The notes under the pieces were generated by a model. It did no database searches and was not told the origin of the DNA. It worked only from the letters and a program-made list of their open reading frames with translations. The position numbers and the translations under genes were made by a program. Below, piece after piece: positions 8,180-16,816 of a stretch of 41,864 nucleotides of DNA. The stretch is from NCBI GenBank assembly GCA_025350325.1, contig JANXYB010000036.1, forward strand, positions 1 through 41,864, read 5' to 3'. Position 1 is the first letter of the stretch; the number at the start of each line of letters is the position of its first letter. Origin of the DNA: Acidobacteriaceae bacterium. Lineage in GTDB: Bacteria > Acidobacteriota > Terriglobia > Terriglobales > Acidobacteriaceae.

Positions 8180-9559
8180 TCACCTCCCGGCTTCGACATT
8201 CTGCTCTTGAGGCTGTTGCGCAGGATTTGTCTGAGGTCCTGCCGTAACCTTGTCCTGCCAGCCTGGCAGGCGCTGGTCGCCGGTAATGATGCGTGCGCCG
8301 CGCGTAAAGGTGAAATAGCTCCAGATCCACGCAGAAAACACCGACACGCGATTGCGAAAGCCGATCAGGAAGAAAATGTGCACCGTTAGCCAGGTCAGCC
8401 AAGCCGGTATGCCGCTCCAGTGCGCCTTGAACGGCCATTCAATCTTGGCGACAGCGGCCATGCGGCCGATAGTGGACATGTCCCCTTTGTCGAAATAATG
8501 GAATGGAGGCCGACGCTTACCCGCCAGATCTGCCGCAACCATGCGCGCAACATGGTCACCCATCTGCATGGCCGGCTGAGCAACCCCCGGTATCTGCCGT
8601 CCATCCTGTTCGAGGTGAGCCAGATCGCCGAGCACAAATATCTCCGGCAACCCAGGCGGATTGAGCCTGTCATCGACGATGACGCACCCGCGTTTGTCGG
8701 TTGGAGCGCCCAACAGCTTACCTAGCGGAGAGGCCTGCACCCCTGCCGCCCAAAGTATTACAGCTGCATCTATGCGCTGATCGTTTGCCTCAACCCAACC
8801 CGGGCCCACTGCTGTCACATGGCTCTTGGTGTGAACTTCGACGCCCAGGCCAGCCAGTTCAGACTCGGCCTTAGCCGACAAGTCTTCAGGGTAAGCAGCC
8901 AGCACGCGCGGACCGCTGTCGAGCAGCAGGACCCGCGCCTTGGAGGGGTCGATGTGGCGGAAGTCATGACGCATGTAAAGCTTGGCGATATCGATGATGG
9001 CGCCGGCTAGCTCGACACCGGTAGGGCCACCGCCAATAACCACGAAATTGAGAGGCGGATGCCATCCCCGCTCCTGCATCTGCCGCTCGGCTAGCTCAAA
9101 TGCCAACAAAACGCGACGCCGTATTTCGACCGCGTCCTCGATGGACTTAAGTCCCGGCGCAAACGGAGCCCAGTCGTCGTGCCCAAAGTAGGAGTGAGTT
9201 GCGCCCGTCGCTAGCACCAGGTAGTCGTACGGGAGCCGTGCGCCCGAACCCAATTCGATTTGATGCTTTTCCAAATCGATTCCCGTTACCTCGTCCATCA
9301 GGACCTGGGTGTTGCTCTGTTTGCGCAGAATGCTGCGAATGGGCTGGGCAATGTTTGCCGGTGAAAGCACGGCCAGGGCGACCTGGTACAGCAGGGGTTG
9401 AAAGGTATGGTGGTTACGCCGGTCGACGACCGTTACATCCACAGGCTGATGCCCCAGCGCTTTGGCAGCATGGAGGCCCGCGAATCCAGCCCCGACAATG
9501 ACCACACGCGGCCTGCGAGACCCTGTTTGCGGCTGAAGACGCTGAGTTAATTCGCTCAT
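8180..9559 (-). CDS. ndh: Type II NADH dehydrogenase (NDH-2), membrane-associated
   Basis: 459 residues. It passes electrons from NADH to quinone without pumping protons. Two Rossmann motifs are visible: an FAD-binding GAGFAG (23-28) and an NAD-binding GGGPTGVELAG in the middle. The second FAD motif LGDLAHL is near residue 315, followed by the GVAQPAMQMGDHVA quinone-side segment. Near the C-terminus a hydrophobic stretch (WLTWLTVHIFFLIGF) then WSYFTFTRGARI matches the membrane-anchoring tail of NDH-2 enzymes. The last 25 residues are Gln/Pro-rich. GAGGTGT sits five bases before the ATG at 9559. A less specific NAD(P)/FAD-dependent oxidoreductase is the alternative name. Confidence 0.92.
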   Translation of the reverse strand: MSELTQRLQPQTGSRRPRVVIVGAGFAGLHAAKALGHQPVDVTVVDRRNHHTFQPLLYQVALAVLSPANIAQPIRSILRKQSNTQVLMDEVTGIDLEKHQIELGSGARLPYDYLVLATGATHSYFGHDDWAPFAPGLKSIEDAVEIRRRVLLAFELAERQMQERGWHPPLNFVVIGGGPTGVELAGAIIDIAKLYMRHDFRHIDPSKARVLLLDSGPRVLAAYPEDLSAKAESELAGLGVEVHTKSHVTAVGPGWVEANDQRIDAAVILWAAGVQASPLGKLLGAPTDKRGCVIVDDRLNPPGLPEIFVLGDLAHLEQDGRQIPGVAQPAMQMGDHVARMVAADLAGKRRPPFHYFDKGDMSTIGRMAAVAKIEWPFKAHWSGIPAWLTWLTVHIFFLIGFRNRVSVFSAWIWSYFTFTRGARIITGDQRLPGWQDKVTAGPQTNPAQQPQEQNVEAGR

Positions 9560-9663
9560 TACACCTCGCTCTAGCTCTATGGGATGCCAGGCAGAGCGAT
9601 TCGGTGGCAGAAGTAGGCCCAGCCGCTTTCACCGTCAGCAAAAGGCCCCATCCAGTATCGACC

Positions 9664-12570
9664 TTACGGATGCTGCTCGATGGCGATGCTGAGGGTACTG
9701 GAGTTTCCGGTTGCGGCCAATCCAATGACGTTGGTGGCGACACCGGGGATCGAGGCGGGAATGAAACTGACGCTACCATCGAGTCCCGACGTCGACGTCG
9801 CCGTCTGGGCGGCGAGGAACTCGGGCGAAGCGCAGCGGCCGTGTGGCGGGCAGACAGGGGCCCACGCAAACACCGCCTGGTAGAGCGTTACCGTGCCGCC
9901 CGCCATCGGGTTGCCGTTCATATCGCGCAGCCGCAGCGCGATTTGGCCGGGAGTCCCGGCAACGTTCAAGCTCTGCGCGGTCCCAGTGATTGCGTCGAGG
10001 TAGGCGTACTCCGGTCGTGCACCGGTGACCACGAAGCTGGCGCATTGACTAGTCCCGTTCAGGCACGCCGTCGTGGTCGATAGCTGCCCTGCGGCCAGCG
10101 GCCCGGCACTGAGAGCCTTGCTTGCGATTCCATCGCCGTTGGAGATAGCTGCGGGGTCAGCCAGCGCTGCGACCCCTGCCCCGGGCTGCCATACCACCGT
10201 CTGTGCGCCTATGGGAGTGCCATTGTTCAGCACCAGCGTCTGCGTGGTCCAATCCACTATCGCGCCCGCTGCCAATGACAAGGGGGGCGTAAGTGCGGTG
10301 AGCACGGGCGGTACTCCGCCGCTGAAGTGCGCCTCCACATTGGCTCCATTACTAAGCGCAGCGACTACGACTGAACTGGCAGCGTCCATGGCCGTGACAT
10401 TTATGGTAGCGACTCCGTCTCCGGTCGCGGTTACGGCGCAGATTGGCAGTCCGCAGGCCAGGGTCGCGGTCCCGCTGCTTACGGTGAAAGTAACGGTCAC
10501 GCCCCCTGCCGGCGTGCGATCGGCGCCGAGTGCGGTCACCGTAAAGGGCATCGGTACGCCCAGAGGCACGGTGTTGTCGGGGGCCGCATCGAGATGCAGT
10601 GAATCGCCGCTGCCCGAGTCGTAGCTGATGCCGTCGCGGATGATCGCTTGGGCATAAAAAATGGGTAAATCGTGCACTTCCACGTCAACCGATCCGGCGG
10701 ACCCCGTAGAGGAGGCCGGCGCGATAGCCGTGATTTCATTGGGAGAGATGCTGGTGACGACTGCTTGTTTTCCTGCCACGAGAACGGTGTCAGACGGTCG
10801 AAAGCCCATGCCGCGTATGACAATGGGACCGCCACCGGCCGGGATTCGCAGGGGCTGCACGGTATCGGCATACAGCACCCATCCGTTATAGGCGTAGTCG
10901 GGGCGACCATCGCCGCGCACATCGGCGATGGCCAACCGCACCACGTCATCCGCCGCAGCAGAAACCCGCAACCAGGACTCACCGATGGCGTAGCCATTCA
11001 GCCCCGGAGCCCAGCCGATGGATGGCGTACCGACAGGGCTGAGTGCACTCCACACACCCAGCGCCGGCAGCGCTTTGCTTTCCGTGGGCATGCCTTTTTC
11101 ATTGAGCGCCTGTGTAATGACAGTAAAAGTGTGGCCGCCGCGTACGGGGAAGAGGAACCAATCCGTCTGACCTACCTGACTCAGGCGTCCGCACCACAGG
11201 CCGCTCGGCGCCAGCATGCGCGGTGCCGCAGCGGTAGCAATAGCATCGTCATAGCCGCCCGCCGATGAATCCGCAATATTCACCGTTAGGGTGTTCGACA
11301 TGCCTGCGGACATCGCAGGAATCGGGATCGAGGGCATCGTCCCCGAGGGCGTTGGGGTGCCGTCGAAATAGGGCCCAACAGACTCGGTGAGCATGTACAG
11401 GGGATCGACGGGCTCAAAGGTCACAACATAGTCGGCCGTCGTCATTCCCGGAGGCAGCGGCATATCGCTCAGATCGAAGTAGCCCTGCAATGCGGCGTCG
11501 TTCGATCCCCACATGGTGAGTAGATTGCCGTTGACGTCCGTCCAGCCGCGGACCGCGCTGCCGTGTTTACCGTTGAAATAGCCTCCGGAAACAAAGGTCA
11601 CGGTGTATTGATAGAGCGGATTGCCGTTTGTATCGAGCGGACGGGCGACAACATTGACGCCCTGCATCCCGGATCCCGTCCTGAAGCTGATCGTCCCTTG
11701 GATCGACACCGTGTTGGCCGCAGTCAACTGCTTCCCGGGGAAGCCGGCCAGATTGGATGGGGTGATGGGGTAGATGCGGTTGAGCGCGGCGATGTCGTCA
11801 AAGCGCAGCACCGCAGGATCAGGAATACACACGCCGCCACTCGCGCCGCATACGCCGCTGAGCGGCTGCATGACGGGCCATCCCCACACCCCGTTGAATT
11901 CAGCATTGTTCAGCGCCCCAGGATTGACCTGCGCATAGTCCAGCCCTAGCACCCGGCCAAACGCCCGCTCCAATTCGTAATTCATCATGGTGACCAGGTT
12001 TGTATTGGTGGCGCATAAGCCATTGAGCAAGAGAATGGCGTGGGCAACAGTGGCGTCAGGATTGATGCTGTCTAACCAGACCATCACACCGTTTAACTCG
12101 CAACTGGTGGGGTCGCTCGAGCCCGCGCCGAACAGGCCATCGATGACCGATCCATCCGCGTCAAAGACAATTCCCAAGGGATAGCCGGTAGCCGACGGAG
12201 CAACATCTGCTGGCTGGGCAAACACCGCATTGCCGGCCAGAATGTTGGCTCCATTCACGTCTTCGGTTAACGGCCCGGCGTCGGTGAGCACCACCCCTGC
12301 GGTTGCTACCCCGTTCCACAATGCGGCGGCTGCGTCGACCATCGCCGTAGCTTGCTGGTTACTGATCTGGCTGTTCAGTGGTCCTTGGTCGACGGAATAG
12401 TTGACCACTCCACCTTTCCAGTGGATCGGTTGGCCAAGTACGGCAGGGTTGAAATAGCTGACTCCCGCAACATACTTCGGTCCACCGGCGATCAAAGACA
12501 CCGGTACAAGGCCAATTCCAAGCAGAATAATCGCAACAAGGCGCAGCAAGCCGCAAGGCATATCGAACAT
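9664..12570 (-). CDS. Large exported protein: zinc-less matrixin-like domain followed by Ig-like/IPT repeats
   Basis: 969 residues counted from ATG 12570 (a TTG at 12579 would add three). A signal peptide (hydrophobic core LLRLVAIILLGIGLVPVSLIA) is followed by a domain that resembles secreted matrixin-type metalloproteases: an AAALWN helix (about 82-87), a stretch where the zinc helix should be, PVM (232-234) at the Met-turn place, and DDIAALNRIYP (258-268), the usual end of that domain. Where metzincins have the HExxHxxGxxH helix this protein has RAFGRVLGLDY (202-212), so all three zinc histidines and the catalytic glutamate are absent. Then come a Cna-B-like or carboxypeptidase-regulatory-like segment (about 285-430), an IPT/TIG domain (about 580-650) and Ig-like (Big_1-type) modules up to the C-terminus. 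Probably a secreted, non-catalytic adhesion or surface protein. No anchor motif is seen. Confidence 0.85.
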   Translation of the reverse strand: MFDMPCGLLRLVAIILLGIGLVPVSLIAGGPKYVAGVSYFNPAVLGQPIHWKGGVVNYSVDQGPLNSQISNQQATAMVDAAAALWNGVATAGVVLTDAGPLTEDVNGANILAGNAVFAQPADVAPSATGYPLGIVFDADGSVIDGLFGAGSSDPTSCELNGVMVWLDSINPDATVAHAILLLNGLCATNTNLVTMMNYELERAFGRVLGLDYAQVNPGALNNAEFNGVWGWPVMQPLSGVCGASGGVCIPDPAVLRFDDIAALNRIYPITPSNLAGFPGKQLTAANTVSIQGTISFRTGSGMQGVNVVARPLDTNGNPLYQYTVTFVSGGYFNGKHGSAVRGWTDVNGNLLTMWGSNDAALQGYFDLSDMPLPPGMTTADYVVTFEPVDPLYMLTESVGPYFDGTPTPSGTMPSIPIPAMSAGMSNTLTVNIADSSAGGYDDAIATAAAPRMLAPSGLWCGRLSQVGQTDWFLFPVRGGHTFTVITQALNEKGMPTESKALPALGVWSALSPVGTPSIGWAPGLNGYAIGESWLRVSAAADDVVRLAIADVRGDGRPDYAYNGWVLYADTVQPLRIPAGGGPIVIRGMGFRPSDTVLVAGKQAVVTSISPNEITAIAPASSTGSAGSVDVEVHDLPIFYAQAIIRDGISYDSGSGDSLHLDAAPDNTVPLGVPMPFTVTALGADRTPAGGVTVTFTVSSGTATLACGLPICAVTATGDGVATINVTAMDAASSVVVAALSNGANVEAHFSGGVPPVLTALTPPLSLAAGAIVDWTTQTLVLNNGTPIGAQTVVWQPGAGVAALADPAAISNGDGIASKALSAGPLAAGQLSTTTACLNGTSQCASFVVTGARPEYAYLDAITGTAQSLNVAGTPGQIALRLRDMNGNPMAGGTVTLYQAVFAWAPVCPPHGRCASPEFLAAQTATSTSGLDGSVSFIPASIPGVATNVIGLAATGNSSTLSIAIEQHP

Positions 12571-12744
12571 AAGAAGCAATCCGTGGGGGAGTGCTTTTAT
12601 TATGCCACTTTCATTGACGACTAATCAGACGAAGGTAATGTTACTTCTTTCGCCCTGCAGCATTTCACGCGGAGGCACTCTGAAAAAGCGAGGCCAGTTA
12701 CTTCCGGCGCGGACGCAGGTTACCTGAATCTCCGTTAGGCCTGT

Positions 12745-12766
12745 TTGTTCCCTAGAATAGGGACAA
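12745..12766. promoter_or_regulatory. Candidate operator or hairpin in a divergent promoter region
   Basis: TCCCTA-GAA-TAGGGA is a perfect 6-bp dyad, extended by a TTG/CAA pair across one bulged T. It lies in the 297-bp region between the divergent exported-protein and ATPase genes, about 100 bases before the ATPase start. Nothing else in the region is clear; CCTTGCTT and AAGCAAGG at 12773 and 12817 form a loose distal inverted repeat. Confidence 0.35.
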
Positions 12767-12844
12767 GACGTACCTTGCTTACGCATCCCTGATAAGCACC
12801 GAACTCATTTTAGACAAGCAAGGCCAAAGACTTACGGCGTTTCC

Positions 12845-12850
12845 GGAGGG
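12845..12850 (+). promoter_or_regulatory. Strong ribosome binding site that points to a non-standard start
   Basis: GGAGGGG (12845-12850 plus flanking G) lies 5-6 bases before an ATC triplet at 12856, but 17 bases before the TTG at 12868. No ATG, GTG or CTG occurs in frame between them. See the finding on the ATC start. Confidence 0.6.
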
Positions 12851-12867
12851 GTATCATCGCCACACGA

Positions 12868-14451
12868 TTGCGATTAGGAGATCTGCTCATACGGGCCAAG
12901 CTGGTCACCGAAGAGGACGTGGCCCGCGCCTTGGAGCGTCTATCCGCGCAAGGCGGACGCTTGGGCGACAACCTCGTAGCCAACGGAGCGATCAAGCAGG
13001 ACGTTCTCGAAGCTTTCTTGCACCGCACGCCTCGTGAGCCAGCCGATATCGCCGCGACCGGCATAGAAGACACCGATTTACTCGGCCTTCTGCTCAAGCT
13101 CATCTACACCGGTCGTCTGCAGACGGTCCGACAATTCTCCGATGCCATCAAGCTGCCTTACCACATCGTTCTTGAACTGATCCGCATGGCAGTCGATCGT
13201 GCGCTGCTGCAAAATCTCGGGTCGCGCAATTCCGACAGCTTGATCGATCTGGCCTATACCTTCACAGAAGAAGGCCGCCGCTATGTGATCGACGCCATGC
13301 AGCGGTTACGTTATGTAGGGCCAGCACCGGTGACGATCGAGGAATTCACTGACCAGGTAAATTTGCAGAAGCTCACCAACGAACTGGTGACGTACGAGAA
13401 GATTCGCGCAGCCACAGCAGGTTTGCAATTCGATGAGAGGATCCTCGAGCAAAGCGGACCGGCGCTCAATTCAGGGCGCGCGATGCTCCTCTACGGACCC
13501 CCGGGCAACGGCAAAACCACGGTGGCGCTCCGCTTTGCGTCTGTTTTCAGCGATGTGATCTACGTGCCCTATGCGGTTGAGGTCGAGGGCCAGATCATTC
13601 GCGTCCACGATCCCAGCATCCACATCGCTCTCGAGACCGCCAACATCCAGGAAGAAAATGCATTCTCCGTCGTAAAGTCGCAGGCCTACGATGCGCGCTG
13701 GGTTCCGTGCCAACGGCCTTTTGTGGTTACTGGCGGCGAATTGACACTGGAGATGCTCGATCTGCGCTACGACACCACTGGCCACTACTACGAAGCGCCG
13801 CTGCATGTGAAGGCGCTGGGCGGTTGCCTGCTGATCGATGACTTCGGCCGTCAGATTGTAAGCCCCACCAACTTGCTCAATCGCTGGATCGTTCCCCTTG
13901 AGAGCAGGGTGGATTATCTCAAGCTCCACACCGGGAAAACTTTTTCCATCCCCTTCGAGGAGTTGGTCATCTTCTCGACCAACCTGGAGCCGGAAGACCT
14001 GATGGATCCCGCGTTCTTGCGTCGCTTACCTTACAAGATTGAAGTGGGCCCACCGACAGGCGATCTTTATCGCAAAATTTTCGATCAGGAATGCGAGAGA
14101 CAAGCAGTGGAGATGACCGACGAAATCTTCGACACCATCGTGTACAAGATCACGGTTGAAAAGGGTCTAGAGTTCGCCGCGTTTCATCCTCGTTTCATCG
14201 TCGACCAGGTGGTGGCGACCTGCAGATTCATGCGCCAGCCTCCCCACTTTGAACCACGGTTTATTGACTATGCGATCGACAATCTGCGGGTGCGGCATCG
14301 ATCGGAAACGAAGGCGCCTACTGAGGCCGCAGCCGTCAAACCTGAATTAGCTCCGGTGGTCAGCGTGCAAACCGCCTTGCTTTGCCGTCCGCGCGAGTCC
14401 GCCTCAGAGTTCCGGATAAAAATCGAAGAAAGCGTCAAGGCTGCGCTTTAG
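12868..14451 (+). CDS. AAA+ ATPase with tandem MshEN-like N-terminal motifs
   Basis: 527 residues from TTG 12868, or 531 from ATC 12856 (giving I/M-A-T-R-L-R-L-G). Residues 1-50 hold two RLG repeats: RLGDLLIRAKLVTEEDV and RLGDNLVANGAIKQDVL. They resemble the MshEN/GspE-N domain, some members of which bind cyclic di-GMP. A helical linker leads to the ATPase core: Walker A YGPPGNGKTT (209-218), Walker B CLLIDDFG (320-327) and sensor 1 FSTN (369-372), followed by an FLRR arginine-finger-like segment (383-386). It is not a pilus motor: the GspE Asp/His boxes are missing. It is the only gene on its strand here, so no operon partner is visible. Target and substrate unknown; the last 40 residues are low in complexity. 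Confidence 0.85.
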   Translation: MRLGDLLIRAKLVTEEDVARALERLSAQGGRLGDNLVANGAIKQDVLEAFLHRTPREPADIAATGIEDTDLLGLLLKLIYTGRLQTVRQFSDAIKLPYHIVLELIRMAVDRALLQNLGSRNSDSLIDLAYTFTEEGRRYVIDAMQRLRYVGPAPVTIEEFTDQVNLQKLTNELVTYEKIRAATAGLQFDERILEQSGPALNSGRAMLLYGPPGNGKTTVALRFASVFSDVIYVPYAVEVEGQIIRVHDPSIHIALETANIQEENAFSVVKSQAYDARWVPCQRPFVVTGGELTLEMLDLRYDTTGHYYEAPLHVKALGGCLLIDDFGRQIVSPTNLLNRWIVPLESRVDYLKLHTGKTFSIPFEELVIFSTNLEPEDLMDPAFLRRLPYKIEVGPPTGDLYRKIFDQECERQAVEMTDEIFDTIVYKITVEKGLEFAAFHPRFIVDQVVATCRFMRQPPHFEPRFIDYAIDNLRVRHRSETKAPTEAAAVKPELAPVVSVQTALLCRPRESASEFRIKIEESVKAAL

Positions 14452-14604
14452 TTGCGTCTCAATCTGTTCGCGTGAGCCCTCGATGCTGTGCATGGTCACG
14501 TGCGCCTCATGGCCGTTGGCCAGCTTGAGGGTCGCGTCTTGAATCTCCATGACCTCCCCCTCTGGCAGCAGCCGCATTCCGTAGATAAGAGTCAGATTCG
14601 CCAT
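14404..14604 (-). CDS. Small conserved-looking protein of unknown function
   Basis: 66 residues from ATG 14604 (ATG 14613 would add MKH and has AGG four bases ahead of it). The sequence reads as a compact alpha/beta domain: beta strands around LTLIYGMRLL and ATLKLANGHEAHVTMHS, then an amphipathic helix REQIETQLKRSLDAFF. No motif or family is recognised. Its 3' end overlaps the ATPase gene by 48 bases in antisense orientation, so the two transcripts converge and share complementary ends. The trxB gene starts 149 bases upstream on the other strand. Confidence 0.6.
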   Translation of the reverse strand: MANLTLIYGMRLLPEGEVMEIQDATLKLANGHEAHVTMHSIEGSREQIETQLKRSLDAFFDFYPEL

Positions 14605-14752
14605 GTGCTTCATCTTACCTATTGATTCGCCGCAAGCAGAAATGCTGTGCGGCCTCCTGGGATATTCCGCTGCGGAGGAACACAAGGCGCGGCGAAACGC
14701 TCAAAGCCGAGGCCGGGCAGCCTTGCCGTCTACAATCGACACGGGAAACTTA

Positions 14753-15700
14753 ATGACAGAAACTCGCGATACCGTTATCCTCGGCTCCGGATGTGCCGGC
14801 CTCACCGCAGCCATTTATGCCGCTCGAGCCAACTTGAAACCATTGGTTCTCGAAGGTCACGAGCCCGGCGGGCAGCTTTCCATCACTACCCTTGTCGAAA
14901 ATTTTCCCGGCTGGCCCGAAGGCATTCAAGGCCCCGAGCTGATCGACAACATGAAAAAGCAGGCGGCCCGCTTCGGCACCACATTTCAATTGGCGCATCT
15001 CAATTCAGTCGATACTGGAGCCCATCCGTTCCGTCTTCAAACAACGGCCGGGGAGGTGCATACGCGCACCCTGATCATCGCCTCGGGCGCAAGCGCTCGT
15101 TGGCTTGGCCTGCCCAGTGAGCAAGCGCTGATCGGCCACGGCGTTTCAAGTTGCGCAACCTGCGACGGCTTCTTCTTTCGCGGCCGGCCGATCGCGGTTG
15201 TGGGCGGCGGCGACTCCGCCATGGAGGAAGCGCTCTTCCTCACGCGATTTGCGTCGAAGGTGACGCTGCTGCATCGGCGGCCTGCCTTCCGCGCCTCAAA
15301 GATCATGCTGGAGCGCGCCCTCGCTCATCCTAATATTGAACTTCGCACTAACACCGTTGTCGATGAAGTGCTCGGCGTCGAGGAGCAAGAGGTAAAAGGC
15401 TTGCGCCTGCGCGACGTGAACACCGGCGACACCAGTACATTGGCGGTTGATGGCATGTTCCTCGGCATCGGTCACGAGCCCAACGCGAAGATGTTCGCCG
15501 GCCAGATTGACCTCGACGCGGACGGGTATGTGCGCACCACAGAGAACGTGCTTACCACGCACCGAGGGGTAATTGTCCCCGGTGTGTTTGCTTGCGGAGA
15601 CGTGCAGGATCGCCGTTATCGCCAGGCCATCACCGCATCCGGTTCCGGATGCATGGCTGCGCTAGAGGCAGAGAAGTATCTCGAGGAGCACGGGCGCTGA
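14753..15700 (+). CDS. trxB: Thioredoxin reductase
   Basis: 315 residues, the family's usual size. It reduces thioredoxin with NADPH through FAD and a redox-active disulfide. Visible: FAD-binding GSGCAGLTAA (11-20), the active-site CATC (134-137) in SSCATCDGFFFRG, the NADPH-binding VVGGGDSAMEEA (149-160), and the C-terminal FAD-contact ACGDVQDRRYRQAITASGSG. Upstream ATG and GTG codons in the same frame belong to non-conserved sequence, so ATG 14753 is chosen. It heads a plus-strand run of three genes (trxB, PLP protein, DUF167) with 25 bases before the next start. Confidence 0.96.
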   Translation: MTETRDTVILGSGCAGLTAAIYAARANLKPLVLEGHEPGGQLSITTLVENFPGWPEGIQGPELIDNMKKQAARFGTTFQLAHLNSVDTGAHPFRLQTTAGEVHTRTLIIASGASARWLGLPSEQALIGHGVSSCATCDGFFFRGRPIAVVGGGDSAMEEALFLTRFASKVTLLHRRPAFRASKIMLERALAHPNIELRTNTVVDEVLGVEEQEVKGLRLRDVNTGDTSTLAVDGMFLGIGHEPNAKMFAGQIDLDADGYVRTTENVLTTHRGVIVPGVFACGDVQDRRYRQAITASGSGCMAALEAEKYLEEHGR

Positions 15701-15725
15701 TTGGATCAAATTGCGGGCTATCGCA

Positions 15726-16514
15726 ATGAATGACCGTGGAAAGGCCGTTGCAGCGCAGACCCAAACCATGACCCCACTGGCTGAAAATCTCGAGCGGGTT
15801 GAAGAGGCGATCACTCAGGCCTGTCGCAATGCCGGCCGAGCGCGATCTGAGGTCGAGTTGATGGCTGTCTCCAAGACCTATCCGGCCGCGACCATTGTTG
15901 AGGCGGCAGGATTGGGTTTGCGCATTTTCGGTGAAAATCGGGTGCAGGAATTCGCCGCCAAGGCCAAAGAGCTTTCCAGCCTGCGCGCCAGCGGTATCAA
16001 CGCCGCTGCAGACCAGCCAATCCTCATACATTTAATAGGTCACCTGCAGTCGAACAAATCGCAGCGCGCGGTGGAGTTGTTTGACGCGATTGATTCGGTC
16101 GACTCTATGCGCCTCGCAGAGCGACTCAACGAAGCGGCACGGGTCAGCCGCAAGCGCCTGCCTGTCCTGCTCGAAATTAAACTCAGTCCCGAAGAGACAA
16201 AAGCCGGCCTTGCACCTGATTCTTCCGAGGCTGCGCAGATGCTTGAGCGGCTTCCCGACCTGGAGCATTTGCACGTACAAGGCTTGATGACGATTGCGCC
16301 CTTCGGTGTGGCTGAAGATGTCACGCGCACATGCTTCCGTTCACTGAGTGAATGGCGCGATCGTTGGTCCGTTTCGTATCCGCGACTGCGGCTCGATGTG
16401 CTGTCGATGGGCATGAGCGGCGACTTTGCGCTGGCTATTGCAGAAGGCGCAACGCGTATTCGCGTGGGGACGGCGCTGTTTGGCAAGCGCAAACCGTACA
16501 CGGGACCCGCATAG
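15726..16514 (+). CDS. yggS: PLP-binding homeostasis protein (YggS/PLPBP/ProSC family)
   Basis: 262 residues, a single-domain alanine-racemase-like fold that holds pyridoxal phosphate and buffers B6 vitamers and amino acid pools. The PLP lysine lies in MAVSKTYP; FGENRVQEF, HLIGHLQSNK, and MGMSGDFALAIAEGATRIRVGTALFG are all family hallmarks. ATG 15726 is used; ATG 15768 (MTPLAENLERV) would remove a non-conserved 14-residue lead and could be the true start, since neither has a clear Shine-Dalgarno. The next gene's GTG overlaps this stop by one base (TAGTG). Confidence 0.92.
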   Translation: MNDRGKAVAAQTQTMTPLAENLERVEEAITQACRNAGRARSEVELMAVSKTYPAATIVEAAGLGLRIFGENRVQEFAAKAKELSSLRASGINAAADQPILIHLIGHLQSNKSQRAVELFDAIDSVDSMRLAERLNEAARVSRKRLPVLLEIKLSPEETKAGLAPDSSEAAQMLERLPDLEHLHVQGLMTIAPFGVAEDVTRTCFRSLSEWRDRWSVSYPRLRLDVLSMGMSGDFALAIAEGATRIRVGTALFGKRKPYTGPA

Positions 16515-16816
16515 TGTTGCGTGCCCACGCGGCAGGCGTGACGCTGGCCGTTCGCGCCCAGCCCGGTGCGAAAAAGACCGCCATTACCGGTATCTATGAC
16601 CCAGGCGTTGCGGCACAATTGAAGGTCGCCGTGCACGCACCGCCGATTGAGGGCCGCGCCAACGCGGCGCTCATAGCGTTCCTCGCCGAAGTATTTTCAA
16701 TCCCCAAATCCCAAGTCGAACTCATCACCGGTGAGCTATCGCGCAGCAAAGTTTTCCTGCTGCGAAGCGTGTCTCTCCCCCAGGCTGAGGATCGAATCTC
16801 GGCGTTGCTGGTTTAG
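16514..16816 (+). CDS. DUF167 (YggU) family protein
   Basis: 100 residues. The domain is seen in VRAQPGAKKTAITGIYDPG, LKVAVHAPPIEGRANAALI, FLAEVFSIPKSQVELITGELSRSK, which are the family's conserved stretches; the function of the family is not settled. The GTG at 16514 shares its G with the TAG of the PLP-protein gene, indicating coupled translation; TTG 16517 is an alternative. yggS and DUF167 (yggU) genes are commonly neighbours in bacteria, often near cell-division or pilus genes. The 3' end overlaps the convergent peroxiredoxin gene by four bases. Confidence 0.9.
   Translation: MLRAHAAGVTLAVRAQPGAKKTAITGIYDPGVAAQLKVAVHAPPIEGRANAALIAFLAEVFSIPKSQVELITGELSRSKVFLLRSVSLPQAEDRISALLV

Noticed and set aside
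7203..8210. 335-codon plus-strand frame antisense to serS
   Set aside because: Serine tRNA synthetase motifs on the other strand are intact; the frame is a shadow of its codon bias.
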